A stretch of DNA of 64,000 nt from Clostridium weizhouense (lineage in GTDB: Bacteria > Bacillota > Clostridia > Clostridiales > Clostridiaceae). Below the pieces are notes generated by a model that saw nothing but the letters and a program-made list of their open reading frames with translations, did no database searches and had not been told where the DNA came from. Numbering within the stretch: position 1 is the stretch's first letter; every line of letters starts with the position of its first letter. The position numbers and the translations under genes were made by a program. Shown in pieces: positions 35,170-46,910 of the stretch. The DNA lies in assembly GCF_019431045.1 (NCBI RefSeq), contig NZ_JAHXPT010000002.1, positions 248,001 to 312,000 of the forward strand, read 5' to 3'.

Positions 35170-36240
35170 ATGAAAAAATTCACATTATTCTTATCTAACA
35201 TCTGTAATTCATTACTTACAAAAGATGTTGGTCTTATTCCATTTGTTATGCAAAAATATTATAATTACAGCTCTAGTATTATAACTATGCATAAAGAAGA
35301 TAATTTAATTGATAATAACATTTATTTAGATAACATGCCTATTGAACTTGTACTAAATGAAGATTATTTAGTAGAATCTTTAAAGAAAACAGATGTACTT
35401 ATGCTTATTGGAATTTATGATTTTAATTTAGATATTATAAATAAATATAAAACTATAAACCCTAAAGGTACAATTTATCTAAAACTTGATGCTAATCGTT
35501 ATTGGATGAATAGATTGAATCAAAATATTGATCCCTTTATTATTGAAACATTAAAAAAATGTGATTTAATAACTGTAGAAGATAGTAAACTACAAAAATT
35601 TTTAAATTTAAATTGGGGATTAAATATACAAGTTATCCTTAATGGGTATTATGATTTCACTCCAGAAAAAACAGTAAAATATGAAGATAAAAAAAATACT
35701 ATACTTTTTGTAGGTAGAGTAGGTTCCTCTGATAAAGCTAATCATATTCTCGTTGAGGCATTTAAAATAATCCAAAATAAACTAACTAATTGGAATTTAG
35801 AATTGGTTGGAACAATAGAACCTGCTTTCTTAAATTATCTAAATAAATGTTTTGAACAAAATCCAAATCTAATTCAAAAGATTATTTTAACTGGTAAATT
35901 AAATAAATTTGAATTAAAAAAACGATATGAAAAAGCTAAAATATTTTGTTTAACATCTCCTTGTGAGGCATGTGCTAATGTTTTTTCTGAAGCAATATCA
36001 AATGGTTGTTATTTAATATCTTCTGATGTAGATGGAGCTTTAGATATTACTAACTTCGGTAAATATGGAACAATAATGTCTGCAAATAATGAACATACTC
36101 TTTCTGAAATTCTTTTAAAGATTTGTACTGATGATAACTTATTAAAAAATAATTGCATAAATTCTCAAATATATGCACAAAATAATCTAAAATGGATTGA
36201 TATTTGTTCTAAATTAAATAATTTAATTATACATGTTTAA
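35170..36240 (+). CDS. Glycosyltransferase, GT4-like (GT-B fold)
   Basis: A 356-residue protein with an ill-defined N-terminal half and a Glycos_transf_1-type C-terminal half: TILFVGRVGSSDKANHILVEAFKII, IILTGKLNKFELKKRYEKAKIFCLTS and the EX7E-like region CEACANVFSEAISNGCYLISSDVDG. No membrane segment. It is the third gene of the 33727-rmlA operon, 34 bp after rmlA with GGAAGTG as ribosome site. Substrate unknown; transfer to a spore-surface protein or to an initiating sugar is inferred from the neighbours. Confidence 0.85.
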   Translation: MKKFTLFLSNICNSLLTKDVGLIPFVMQKYYNYSSSIITMHKEDNLIDNNIYLDNMPIELVLNEDYLVESLKKTDVLMLIGIYDFNLDIINKYKTINPKGTIYLKLDANRYWMNRLNQNIDPFIIETLKKCDLITVEDSKLQKFLNLNWGLNIQVILNGYYDFTPEKTVKYEDKKNTILFVGRVGSSDKANHILVEAFKIIQNKLTNWNLELVGTIEPAFLNYLNKCFEQNPNLIQKIILTGKLNKFELKKRYEKAKIFCLTSPCEACANVFSEAISNGCYLISSDVDGALDITNFGKYGTIMSANNEHTLSEILLKICTDDNLLKNNCINSQIYAQNNLKWIDICSKLNNLIIHV

Positions 36241-36360
36241 AACTATATCATATTCCAAATTATTAGGCATAAAAGGTTCAAATTATAATTATTTTAACTA
36301 TTGTGATATTTTTGATTATAAATTTTTTTAAAAATAATATTTTTAATTATCTTAAATATA

Positions 36361-36407
36361 AAAAGCTGACAAATATTGATTTTTAATCATTTACTGTCAG
36401 CTTTTTT
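36361..36407. terminator. Bidirectional terminator between convergent glycosyltransferase genes
   Basis: AAAAGCTGACA and TGTCAGCTTTTTT pair, with T-runs on both strands. Confidence 0.88.
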
Positions 36408-36431
36408 GTATTTTAGTTTTAAAATTTATAT

Positions 36432-37118
36432 TTAATTTTGAATATTATTTATTTCTAAATACTCCTTGTAAAATTTAATAAATAAATCTCTGTAAGTATA
36501 AAATCCATTTGCAATATTAACTACTCCACAATCATGTGTACACCATGGTGTATCTTGCTTAGGAACAACAACTTTATACCCTTTATTTTTAAATTCCAAA
36601 CATTGGGAAGCATCATAAAAATGCCATCCTGTAAATATATCATCTCTCCACTGAAGATCATATTGTGTTATCATAATCAACCCATCAATACCTTCTACAT
36701 CTTCATATAATTGATCCGGATTTTCAAAATCTAATAATGCAAGTACCCCAGTACTACTTTGATAAACTTTTCCAAACTTATTTATTCCTTCCCACCATAT
36801 ACCACTATCAGGTATAGTTTTAACACCGCACATTCCAATTAATCCTATTTTTTTATCTGAATTAAATATATTTAATATATCTTCTATAAAGTTTTTATTA
36901 ATTATCATTACATCTTGATGAAGATAAACCTTATACTTAGAATCACAATTATCTATAGCATAATTGTAAGCTTTTGTTATACTTTCTGCATTTCTAATAG
37001 GTAATATTTCAATGTCAAACCCCTCTGGTACTGTAAGATTATCTATATAATACTTACTTTCTTCATATGCCAATTCATCATTAACAACTATTATAAAGCT
37101 TATTTTATTATTATTCAT
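36432..37118 (-). CDS. Glycosyltransferase-like protein, GT2-related
   Basis: A 228-residue protein of the type starting KISFIIVVNDELAYEES, with KAYNYAIDNCDSKYKVYLHQDVMIINKNFIEDIL (LHQDV replaces the usual DxD) and a WHFYDASQCLEFKNKGYKVVVP segment followed by a histidine-rich TPWCTHDCG. This resembles the GT2 group annotated as glycosyltransferase family protein in Firmicute spore-glycan clusters. It directly abuts the GT2-methyltransferase gene upstream, forming an operon with it and with 38850-39995. Confidence 0.78.
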   Translation of the reverse strand: MNNNKISFIIVVNDELAYEESKYYIDNLTVPEGFDIEILPIRNAESITKAYNYAIDNCDSKYKVYLHQDVMIINKNFIEDILNIFNSDKKIGLIGMCGVKTIPDSGIWWEGINKFGKVYQSSTGVLALLDFENPDQLYEDVEGIDGLIMITQYDLQWRDDIFTGWHFYDASQCLEFKNKGYKVVVPKQDTPWCTHDCGVVNIANGFYTYRDLFIKFYKEYLEINNIQN

Positions 37119-38822
37119 TTACATTAATCCCCCTAAATAAATAATAAGTTCATTTAAATTTCTATTAGAAGCTTCTTGTTTGATTTTATCAAGAACTTTT
37201 TCTTTATTAATAATCTCTTTATTAATAAAATATTTAATATCATGTTCAAAGTATTCTTCATCACGTTCATACATATTAAATATATAATCTAATGCTTCAT
37301 CATTACAAACATCATTATCAATTCTCATAAGCATATATTTTAACTTAATTAACTCTGCTTTAATATACCTATTAGGATCTATAATTTTACCAGCTTTTAC
37401 ACGATACTGATATATATAATATTGACTTCTCATTTCTTCATTAGTAAGTCTACAAAGTTCATTTATTAATTCATGATCTGGTTCATTTACATAAACATTA
37501 TTATACTTTATATCATTAACTTCATATCCAGTCACAGTAAATAATTTTCTTATTTCCTCTAAAGTAAAAAATCTTAAATGTGTTCTATCTAAAATTCCTT
37601 GATCTGTATAGGTAAATTTTCCATTAATAATCTCTCTAAGAATACTTATATGAATCAAATTAGGAATACTCGCTATAATTTTTCCAGATAATTTTAAATA
37701 TTTTCTTAACTTACTCATAGCTTCCCATGGATTTATTAAGTGTTCTACTACATCTCCTAAAATTATATAATCAAAAAAATTTTCCTCATAACTTATTTCC
37801 ATGTTTTCTATATTTCCTACTATGGTATTAGATATTCCTTTAGCTATTTCTGCTGCCTTTTCATTTATTTCAATTCCATATAATTCTACATTTTTAAATT
37901 TATTTTTTAATTCTATGAGTGTTGCACCTGCACCACATCCAATTTCTAATACTTTTATTTTTTTTCTTGCATCACAATCCATCATTTCTATTAAATCATT
38001 TCTTGAATTATTGCTATAACTAATATTAAATCCCCACTTAAAATCCAATTTAGCTTTATTGATTGCAAAATACATGGAATAAGCATTCATATCTTTACTA
38101 AAAGAAACACTTCCAAAATGATGTATAAAACAGTCATTACATAATAACAAATAATACCCTTCCTTTAATATCCTTAATGATATATCATCATCTTCATAGT
38201 TTCCAGGAGTAAATAAAGGATCCAAGACACCTACTTTATTTAAGACTTCCTTTTTTATAAGATAACAAAATCCTACTAGTCTATTCTTGTAAAGCCATTT
38301 TTCTTCATTTGATATATTAATTTTCTCTGAAAACTCTAACATCTCTTGTATATCATTATATGCTACACCAATTTGCTGGGCATTAGAGCAATTATTAGTT
38401 ATAGCCCCAACAGCACCTATATTATCTTTGCTATATAAAGCTTTCTCTAAATTATTTAACCAATTAGGAGTAACTATTGTATCATTATTTAACAATAGTA
38501 TATTTTCTCCTTTAGCTACATCTATACCTTGATTACACCCTACTGGAAATCCTAAATTTCTTTCATTTAATATTAATTTCAAATCTTCTTGTTTTTTTAA
38601 CCAGTCTACTGTTCCATCTGTAGAATTATTATCTATTACTATTATTTCATAACAATTTTCAGGAGTAAATCTTCTAATACTTTCTATACACAATTTAGTA
38701 TATTCTAATTGATTATATGTTAAAATTATTATACTAGTAGCTCGTACACTTTCTGTAGTATCACTTTTATAATCTTTTATATAATTTAATGTTTCTGTTC
38801 CTACATTTATATTTCCATTCAT
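37119..38822 (-). CDS. Fused GT2 glycosyltransferase and SAM-dependent methyltransferase
   Basis: A 567-residue bifunctional protein. Residues 28-255 are a GT2 domain (TSIIILTYNQLEYTKLCIES, VIDNNSTDGT, NERNLGFPVGCNQG, LLLNNDTIV as the DxD-like motif, GNYEDDDISLRILKEGY). Residues 285-440 are a class I methyltransferase (VLEIGCGAGATLIEL, DYIILGDVVEHL, RTHLRFFTLEEI). The last 120 residues are helical. Similar fusions occur in spore and S-layer glycan clusters and may make O-methylated sugars. It follows the TPR-type GT2 by 27 bp. Confidence 0.9.
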   Translation of the reverse strand: MNGNINVGTETLNYIKDYKSDTTESVRATSIIILTYNQLEYTKLCIESIRRFTPENCYEIIVIDNNSTDGTVDWLKKQEDLKLILNERNLGFPVGCNQGIDVAKGENILLLNNDTIVTPNWLNNLEKALYSKDNIGAVGAITNNCSNAQQIGVAYNDIQEMLEFSEKINISNEEKWLYKNRLVGFCYLIKKEVLNKVGVLDPLFTPGNYEDDDISLRILKEGYYLLLCNDCFIHHFGSVSFSKDMNAYSMYFAINKAKLDFKWGFNISYSNNSRNDLIEMMDCDARKKIKVLEIGCGAGATLIELKNKFKNVELYGIEINEKAAEIAKGISNTIVGNIENMEISYEENFFDYIILGDVVEHLINPWEAMSKLRKYLKLSGKIIASIPNLIHISILREIINGKFTYTDQGILDRTHLRFFTLEEIRKLFTVTGYEVNDIKYNNVYVNEPDHELINELCRLTNEEMRSQYYIYQYRVKAGKIIDPNRYIKAELIKLKYMLMRIDNDVCNDEALDYIFNMYERDEEYFEHDIKYFINKEIINKEKVLDKIKQEASNRNLNELIIYLGGLM

Positions 38823-38849
38823 AAATAAAAAAACTCCTTATTATATAAT

Positions 38850-39995
38850 TTATAAATATTCAACATAATCACTTGTTTTTATTGGATAGTTTATTTTAGG
38901 AGGTTCTATTTTTCTTCTGTTAAATTCATCTTTAAAATACTTTCTATTATATTCAATTTTTTCTGAATTAGGTATAAATGATGCTGCTAATTCATTAAAA
39001 AAATAAGAACAATTTAAATTTCCCATTTTAAAATAGCATAAACATAATTGAAGGCTTGGAATCCATGTATAATAATCCTTTAAATCCGGTGCTGGATTTC
39101 CCTTTTCATGTCTACAATCTAAGGCTACTCTATACCAAAAAGCTGATTGCTTAATTAAAGATTTTTCTATATAATATTCTCCTAATGAACAGCATAAATC
39201 TGCTCTTGGAATATCTACTTGAAATGATTCAAAAATTATTGATGGTACCTTATCTTTCATATCCATTAACTTATAGCAATCAACTATTTTTGAATATGCT
39301 GTTTTTACATCTTCTATCCATCCTTGCTTTGTTCCTAGAAATTTTTTATAATTTTTAACTGCTTCTTTATAATAAGCATTATCTTTTAATTCATTTGCAT
39401 AATATAAACGATCTCTTGGAGTAAATACGAGCTTTTTCTTTTCCATATCTCTAAATATTTGAAGGTTTCTATCTGTATATTCTTTAACTTTACCATGTTC
39501 TATTGCAAATTCTCCAATCATACCTTTTCCATATACCTCTAAATATTCATGTACATGTCCTATCCATTTAAAATTCATAGATCTTTTTACAATCCTATTT
39601 CTTCTTAATGAATAACTAACTTCTCCATTGCTATTCCTACTAAGAATATATTCTCCGCTTACATAATCATAAGTTTTATCAAAATTACAAAGTAAATCCT
39701 CAATGTTTTTTATGTTTTTATCATCAATAAAATCATCACCATCTAACCACAATATATATTCACTAGTTGCTTTACTAAATGAAAAATTTCTCGCTAATGC
39801 AAAATCATTAACCCATTTAAAATCATAAATTTTTGCATTAAATTTCTTTGCTATATCTTTTGTTGAATCCTTAGAACCAGTATCTACAATTATTATTTCA
39901 TCAATAAATGATTTTACTGAACTTAGACAACGTTCTAATGTTTTCGCTTCATCTTTAACTATCATACACAAACTTAAAGTTATATTTTTATCCAT
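38850..39995 (-). CDS. GT2 glycosyltransferase with TPR-like C-terminal half
   Basis: A 381-residue protein. Residues 1-200 are a GT2 domain (LSLCMIVKDEAKTLERCLSS, IIIVDTGSKDSTKDIAKKF, FALARNFSFSKATSEYILWLDGDDF, with DGDD as metal site). Residues 210-350 are helical repeats (YYANELKDNAYYKEAVKNYKKFL and following), as in SunS-like protein glycosyltransferases that modify peptides directly. ATG at 39995 follows AAGGGAG. It heads the minus-strand glycosyltransferase operon. A promoter-like block shared with 47584-47618 lies about 38 bp upstream. Confidence 0.87.
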   Translation of the reverse strand: MDKNITLSLCMIVKDEAKTLERCLSSVKSFIDEIIIVDTGSKDSTKDIAKKFNAKIYDFKWVNDFALARNFSFSKATSEYILWLDGDDFIDDKNIKNIEDLLCNFDKTYDYVSGEYILSRNSNGEVSYSLRRNRIVKRSMNFKWIGHVHEYLEVYGKGMIGEFAIEHGKVKEYTDRNLQIFRDMEKKKLVFTPRDRLYYANELKDNAYYKEAVKNYKKFLGTKQGWIEDVKTAYSKIVDCYKLMDMKDKVPSIIFESFQVDIPRADLCCSLGEYYIEKSLIKQSAFWYRVALDCRHEKGNPAPDLKDYYTWIPSLQLCLCYFKMGNLNCSYFFNELAASFIPNSEKIEYNRKYFKDEFNRRKIEPPKINYPIKTSDYVEYL

Positions 39996-40032
39996 ACTAA
40001 TAACTCCCTTCATTTAAAATCAATCTGTTAAG

Positions 40033-40067
40033 TTATATGAACATTAATCTTATAAATCTTGTAAAAT
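40033..40067 (-). promoter_or_regulatory. Conserved upstream block, probable sporulation promoter (copy 1)
   Basis: On the minus strand it reads GTTCATATAA preceded by GATTTATAAG. An almost identical block lies 31 bp before the gene at 47553. Both sit at similar distances from the start codon, suggesting shared control. Confidence 0.55.
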
Positions 40068-40213
40068 AGAATAAATTTAACAATAAACCAATATTCCCAT
40101 TAAAAAAATCACTTATTTATAATATGAAACTTAATCAAAATATGTACCATAATTTTTTTCTTTTAATATAAATATACTTTGATCTTGTAGTTAACTAATG
40201 TCATAAATTAAAC

Positions 40214-40243
40214 GGCTGTATTAAAATTTCTATTAATACAGCC
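40214..40243 (-). terminator. Probable terminator after the first collagen-like gene
   Basis: GGCTGTATTAA and TTAATACAGCC are perfect 11-bp arms with an 8-nt loop, 94 bp after the stop codon. The T-run is modest. Otherwise the 39996-40336 gap contains only the promoter block at 40033. Confidence 0.65.
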
Positions 40244-40336
40244 TAAAAAAATATATTTTACTACTTAATATGCAAAAATAATTTTCACTAAAATAAATGA
40301 AATTATTCCTACTTTTAAAACCTCATATTAAATCAC

Positions 40337-41788
<1,452 letters not shown>

Positions 41789-41836
41789 ATTATACACTCC
41801 TTATATTTTTAATATCAAAATATATATTCATATAAT

Positions 41837-42643
41837 TTAACAACAACAATTACTTGATAGTATTTTAGTTGTAGCACAATTACTTGTTGATTCTCCAGTT
41901 GAAGTAACATTTATGCCATTATCACTAATAGTATAGTAATAATCAACACTTGCTACGTTAGTTATTGTTGATGGTTTTGGTCTGCATAAAACTTCTGCTT
42001 GAAAACTTATTGTTATACTAGAATTGGCATTAATTGTACCAAGATTTATTCCCCCATTAAAAGTATCTATATATTGAGGAGTTTCTCCTATAAATACACT
42101 AGATGGTAATAAATTCAAACATTCACTCAATTCATCATAAAACATTACTTCAGTTATATTTACATTACTATTATTTCTAATCAATATAAAATAACTAATT
42201 ATCTCACCAACAGTAGCCACTTTTTTGTCTACTGATTTCTTTAAGCATACATCTATATTTATAACAGGGGTAACTACCTCATTGCTTTCTACTTTCATAC
42301 TATTGTTATAGTTATCCATATAAGTTACTACAGCTTTATTAGATACATAATCTGGTGGACAATTTGGATTAACTTTAGCATCAAAACTTATTATGATACT
42401 TTCTTCAGGATCCATATAGCCTATATTAATAATTTGGTTTTTCAATTCTTCTTTTCTACATCCATTTAAGGTTAATGTTCCTGGAATAAAACATGCACCT
42501 TTACTTAATATATCATTCACTTTTATAGAATTTACTCTTTCGTTACCAGTATTGGTAATAACTATGGAATATCTTATTTTATTAGAAATTCCAATAAACA
42601 TATAACTTCTATCTGCGATTTTGCTTACACTTAATATTCCCAA
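41837..42643 (-). CDS. Two-repeat DUF11 protein, ~29 kDa, P29-like (copy 1)
   Basis: A 268-residue protein made of two DUF11 beta-sandwich repeats, about residues 5-125 (IRYSIVITNTGNERVNSIKVNDILSKG...FIPGTLTLNG) and 135-250 (KSVDKKVATVGEIISYFILIRNNSNVNITEVMFYDEL). It ends in CCC. TTG start after AAGGAGGG. It is paralogous to 43734-44543, and each copy stands directly upstream (minus strand) of a collagen-like gene. In C. taeniosporum, as I recall, the major spore-appendage proteins P29a and P29b are 29-kDa paralogs linked to collagen-like GP85/CL2 genes; the correspondence is by arrangement and size, not alignment. A CATATAATA -10-like site lies at 42687-42695. Confidence 0.82.
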   Translation of the reverse strand: MGILSVSKIADRSYMFIGISNKIRYSIVITNTGNERVNSIKVNDILSKGACFIPGTLTLNGCRKEELKNQIINIGYMDPEESIIISFDAKVNPNCPPDYVSNKAVVTYMDNYNNSMKVESNEVVTPVINIDVCLKKSVDKKVATVGEIISYFILIRNNSNVNITEVMFYDELSECLNLLPSSVFIGETPQYIDTFNGGINLGTINANSSITISFQAEVLCRPKPSTITNVASVDYYYTISDNGINVTSTGESTSNCATTKILSSNCCC

Positions 42644-42686
42644 TTTATGCTTCCCTCCTTATATAGCTAGTTTGTTGTCCTTGTAT

Positions 42687-42695
42687 TATTATATG
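42687..42695 (-). promoter_or_regulatory. CATATAATA, sigma-K-like -10 element
   Basis: On the minus strand it fits CATAnnnTA and lies about 45 bp before the P29-like gene copy 1. Confidence 0.4.
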
Positions 42696-42764
42696 AATTT
42701 AGCACTAAAGTTGTTCTATTTTTAAAAGGTAATAAAACAGTAAAATTAAAATTTGAAAAACAAA

Positions 42765-42800
42765 GAAGTCTCTAATATATAAAAAATATATTGAGACTTC
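42765..42800 (-). terminator. Terminator of the second collagen-like gene
   Basis: GAAGTCTCTAATATAT and ATATATTGAGACTTC pair with one or two mismatches, followed on the minus strand by TTTGTTTTT. Confidence 0.85.
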
Positions 42801-42815
42801 CTGTTATATTATCTG

Positions 42816-43703
<888 letters not shown>

Positions 43704-43733
43704 TTATTCAATTAATTACTTATATTTTGAACA

Positions 43734-44543
43734 TTAACATGTCCAAGTACTATTAAAAACTTTAGTCATCACTTCATTACTACAAGTATCTCCAAGTGAA
43801 GTAATTGGAATTTGATTATCTAAAATTGTATAATTAAATTCTATTCTTCCCATATTCTTTATTACTGATAATTCTGGTAATGAAACTATCTTAACTTGAA
43901 AATTAACAATAATACTTGAATAAGGATTTAATCTTCCTAAAGCTATACCTTCATTAAAGTTTTCAATATATTGAGGTTCTAGATTTATTAACACACTTGC
44001 TGGAAATAACTCTACTTCCATAGGCAATTCATCATAAAATACAACATCATCTATCTTAATATTGCTATTATTAATAATTAATACTGAATAACTTAATACC
44101 TCTCCAACCTTTGCAATGCACTTATCTACTGTTTTTTTCATTGCCACGTTAATTTTAATTACTGGTATTATTACTTCTGGACTTTCAACAGTTATTATAT
44201 TATTATTTTCATCACAATAAGTTACTATAGCTTTATTAATAAGTTCTGTTGGTGGATTAAACTTAACTACTTCAACATCAAAAGTAACTAGTGTATTAGA
44301 GCCTGGATTTATTGAACCTATATTAATATCATTATCTATTCCAAAAACATTTTGACAAGTTCCATTCACTGTAAATGTTCCTGGTATAAAGTATCCACCT
44401 TTACTAATGACATCCCTTAATTTTACACAAGTGGCTTTAGTATCTCCTATATTAGTTATAACTACAGAATATTTAATTACATTTGATATTCCAAAAAATA
44501 CATAACTTTTATCAGCACTTTTTGTAACTTTTAATTCTACCAC
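43734..44543 (-). CDS. Two-repeat DUF11 protein, ~29 kDa, P29-like (copy 2)
   Basis: A 269-residue paralog of 41837-42643 with the same two DUF11 repeats: KSADKSYVFFGISNVIKYSVVITNIGD (first) and KTVDKCIAKVGEVLSYSVLIINNSNIKIDDVVFYDELP (second). Matching motifs occur at every strand, for example PGTFTVNG versus PGTLTLNG and PQYIENFNEGI versus PQYIDTFNGGI. It ends STWTC rather than CCC. GTG start after AAGGAGAAGGG. It precedes the second collagen-like gene by 48 bp. Role inferred as structural spore-surface or appendage subunit. Confidence 0.82.
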   Translation of the reverse strand: MVELKVTKSADKSYVFFGISNVIKYSVVITNIGDTKATCVKLRDVISKGGYFIPGTFTVNGTCQNVFGIDNDINIGSINPGSNTLVTFDVEVVKFNPPTELINKAIVTYCDENNNIITVESPEVIIPVIKINVAMKKTVDKCIAKVGEVLSYSVLIINNSNIKIDDVVFYDELPMEVELFPASVLINLEPQYIENFNEGIALGRLNPYSSIIVNFQVKIVSLPELSVIKNMGRIEFNYTILDNQIPITSLGDTCSNEVMTKVFNSTWTC

Positions 44544-44641
44544 GCGTTACCCTTCTCCTTTCTAAAACATTTTAAATTATAAAATTAAAAAATCTTATAA
44601 ATTACCTTATAATCCCTATATACTGACTTTATTAAAATTAA

Positions 44642-45883
44642 TTAACAAGACATAATTTTGGCATTAATAAGAAGTGTAATATTTTTAAAGAAGCATCTAC
44701 TATTTATTTGCTTATAGTAAATATCTTCAACTATCGCTTCAATATCAACCTTACTACCAACTACATAAGTTGATGGTAATATTATGAAACTAGAGAAAGG
44801 TACACAATAATGTGCTGAATGTACTGATTGTTCAACAGTATCTGAAGTATATTCTATTATTTCCTTTAGTACCCCTCTAACTATTAATTTATATCCAGAT
44901 AAAATTTGTCCCTCGTTTGATATACTCGTTGGAGTGCTTATTACATGACATTCTAATATTTCTGCATCTACCTTCATATCATTAATTTCTTCTATATCTG
45001 GTTTTTCACAAGGTATACATAAATTATCATCTATTGATATTTGTTTAAATGTGCTTATTCCAAGATGAACTTCACTTACTCCTGCTTCTCCACATGTAGA
45101 TGTTTTTTCTCCAAAACATCCATTTTGTAAATTATAATTAAATGTTACTGTGGCTTTATTTACAAGTAATCCACTACAATTGGATGAATTAACAACAACT
45201 ACATAAGTTAATACAATACATTCTCCTGGATCTATAGATCCAACATATACTTCTATATCATGACCTATATTATTAATTGGTTGTCCATTTACTTCAAAGG
45301 TATTATCCGCTAAGCATACTTCCTTAGGTAATATATCTCTAAATAAAATATTTTTAGCTTGTAAAGTGCCTGTATTTATAAGTTCAACTTCATAAATTAT
45401 ACTATCTCCTCTAGAAGCCATTTGCTTATTAGCTTTTTTAACTATTTGTATTTCTGCAACATCAATTTTTATTTGAACAACATTACTAGTTATATCCATT
45501 GCCATTAAATGATTGTTTAAATTAATATCACAACTAAATTTAGCTATAGCGCTATTTTCTATATATCCATTACATGGTCTAGATAAGACTTTAGCCTTAA
45601 AAGTTAAAGTTTTAATTTCACCTGGTTTTAAACATCCAATATTAACTCCAGATAATACACTTTCATTTGGTAATGGCATATTTCCTGCTACTATACTTCC
45701 ATATTTAAATTCTAATTCACTTACTAATGTGTCAATAATAGTAACATCATCGATTAATATATCACCTTCATTAATAATAGAGATATTATAAGTTATAATA
45801 TCTCCAACTATAACATTTTCTTTATCTACGCTTTTTTGTAATACTATATTATATTCTTGTGCATCCATATTATTGATAGTCAT
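44642..45883 (-). CDS. DUF11 x2 - SPOCS fusion protein
   Basis: A 413-residue protein. Residues 8-130 and 140-270 are DUF11 repeats (LQKSVDKENVIVGDIITYNISIINEGD; VKKANKQMASRGDSIIYEVELINTGT). A linker with IPCEKPDIEEI leads to a SPOCS (DUF3794) domain at 300-413 with ISNEGQILSGYKLIVRG, EQSVHSAHYCVPFSSFIILP and IVEDI. SPOCS domains occur in SipL, the SpoIVA-binding coat morphogen of C. difficile. This fusion could tether a DUF11 filament to the coat (inference). Last of a three-gene operon with 46872 and 46382. Confidence 0.87.
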   Translation of the reverse strand: MTINNMDAQEYNIVLQKSVDKENVIVGDIITYNISIINEGDILIDDVTIIDTLVSELEFKYGSIVAGNMPLPNESVLSGVNIGCLKPGEIKTLTFKAKVLSRPCNGYIENSAIAKFSCDINLNNHLMAMDITSNVVQIKIDVAEIQIVKKANKQMASRGDSIIYEVELINTGTLQAKNILFRDILPKEVCLADNTFEVNGQPINNIGHDIEVYVGSIDPGECIVLTYVVVVNSSNCSGLLVNKATVTFNYNLQNGCFGEKTSTCGEAGVSEVHLGISTFKQISIDDNLCIPCEKPDIEEINDMKVDAEILECHVISTPTSISNEGQILSGYKLIVRGVLKEIIEYTSDTVEQSVHSAHYCVPFSSFIILPSTYVVGSKVDIEAIVEDIYYKQINSRCFFKNITLLINAKIMSC

Positions 45884-45899
45884 ATTTTTTCCTCCCTTT

Positions 45900-46382
45900 C
45901 TAACAGAACTTTACATCTATAAATAGAAGTGCGCACTTAAATATATTTCTATTATTTAATTTTCTTGTATAAACAGACTCAATATGAGTATTTACGCTTA
46001 TTCTATTAGCACGAAGTAAATCACATATATTATTTCCTTTAACTTCATTAGGGACTATTACAAAAAAGCTTTTTAAATTTTCATAATGAGCTGCATGAAC
46101 AGATTGTGTTGGTTCATCTGCAACATAAGTTACTTTTTCTTTTATTCTTAATTCTACAACTAACTTACTTCCAGTAAGAACTTGTCCTTCATTTGATGTT
46201 CCTACCTCTGTTTCAACAATTCTTAAACTTTCAACTTCTGGTGATACTATAACAGACAATATATTCTCTATATCTGGTTTTTGACAAGGTATTTCTAAAA
46301 TCTCTGATATTTCTTCTTCTTTAAAATACATTGCTTCTCTAGGTAATATATTTTGAGTGCATACACCTTTAAATATTGCCAT
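45900..46382 (-). CDS. Single SPOCS-domain protein (A)
   Basis: A 160-residue protein: a 40-residue N-terminal segment, then a full SPOCS domain with IPCQKPDIENI, TSNEGQVLTGSKLVVELRI and YVADEPTQSVHAAH, ending IDVKFC. Unlike SipL it has no LysM. The N-terminus MAIFKGVCTQNILPRE differs from the IEYxG type of its neighbours. It lies 13 bp after 46396-46872 and 16 bp before the DUF11-SPOCS fusion; ribosome site GGAGGAG. Confidence 0.87.
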   Translation of the reverse strand: MAIFKGVCTQNILPREAMYFKEEEISEILEIPCQKPDIENILSVIVSPEVESLRIVETEVGTSNEGQVLTGSKLVVELRIKEKVTYVADEPTQSVHAAHYENLKSFFVIVPNEVKGNNICDLLRANRISVNTHIESVYTRKLNNRNIFKCALLFIDVKFC

Positions 46383-46395
46383 TTTAACTCCTCCT

Positions 46396-46872
46396 TTAAC
46401 AACTTATATCTGTAACTAATAACAAGGTTATATTTGAGTATACACATCTTGAATCCATCTGCTCTACTGATATATCTTCTATTAATGCAGATGGATTAAT
46501 ATATGATCCAGGATTAAATTTTTCTGGTAATACTATATAACCACAAAATGGAATACTTTGATGGAAAGTGTGTACTGATTGAGTTGGCTCATCAGCTACA
46601 TATTGAATTTTATAATTTATATCTCCACATACTAATAATTTAAAACCCGTTACTTTTTGTCCTTCTAAAGATATTCCTATTGGAGTTTTTATTATTTCAT
46701 ATTTAACTATATCTGTATCAGCATACACTTTTACAATTTGTTCTATATCTGGTTTTTGACATGGCACACAAAAAGTACTTTCATAATTTATTTGTCTAAA
46801 ATTCTTCATATTATTTTTGGTACAATTATCAATCCCATTATATTCAATCAATCCTCTAATAACAGATGCCAT
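46396..46872 (-). CDS. Single SPOCS-domain protein (B), first gene of operon
   Basis: A 158-residue protein starting MASVIRGLIEYNGIDNC, with CVPCQKPDIEQI, ISLEGQKVTGFKLLVCGD, IQYVADEPTQSVHTFHQSIPF, YIVLP, LIEDI and NITLLLVTDISC: an intact SPOCS domain. The PCQKPDIE segment is shared word for word with its neighbour. Its IEYxG N-terminal motif recurs in several SPOCS proteins further right. ATG at 46872 follows AAGGAGG. CATATATTA on the minus strand lies 39 bp upstream. Confidence 0.87.
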   Translation of the reverse strand: MASVIRGLIEYNGIDNCTKNNMKNFRQINYESTFCVPCQKPDIEQIVKVYADTDIVKYEIIKTPIGISLEGQKVTGFKLLVCGDINYKIQYVADEPTQSVHTFHQSIPFCGYIVLPEKFNPGSYINPSALIEDISVEQMDSRCVYSNITLLLVTDISC

Positions 46873-46910
46873 ATTTATCCTCCTTATACTTTTCAAATAA
46901 ACTTTATTTT

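Noticed and set aside
45900-46872. Calling one of the single SPOCS genes sipL
   Set aside because: SipL has SPOCS-type repeats plus a C-terminal LysM; these proteins have no LysM and are about 160 residues.
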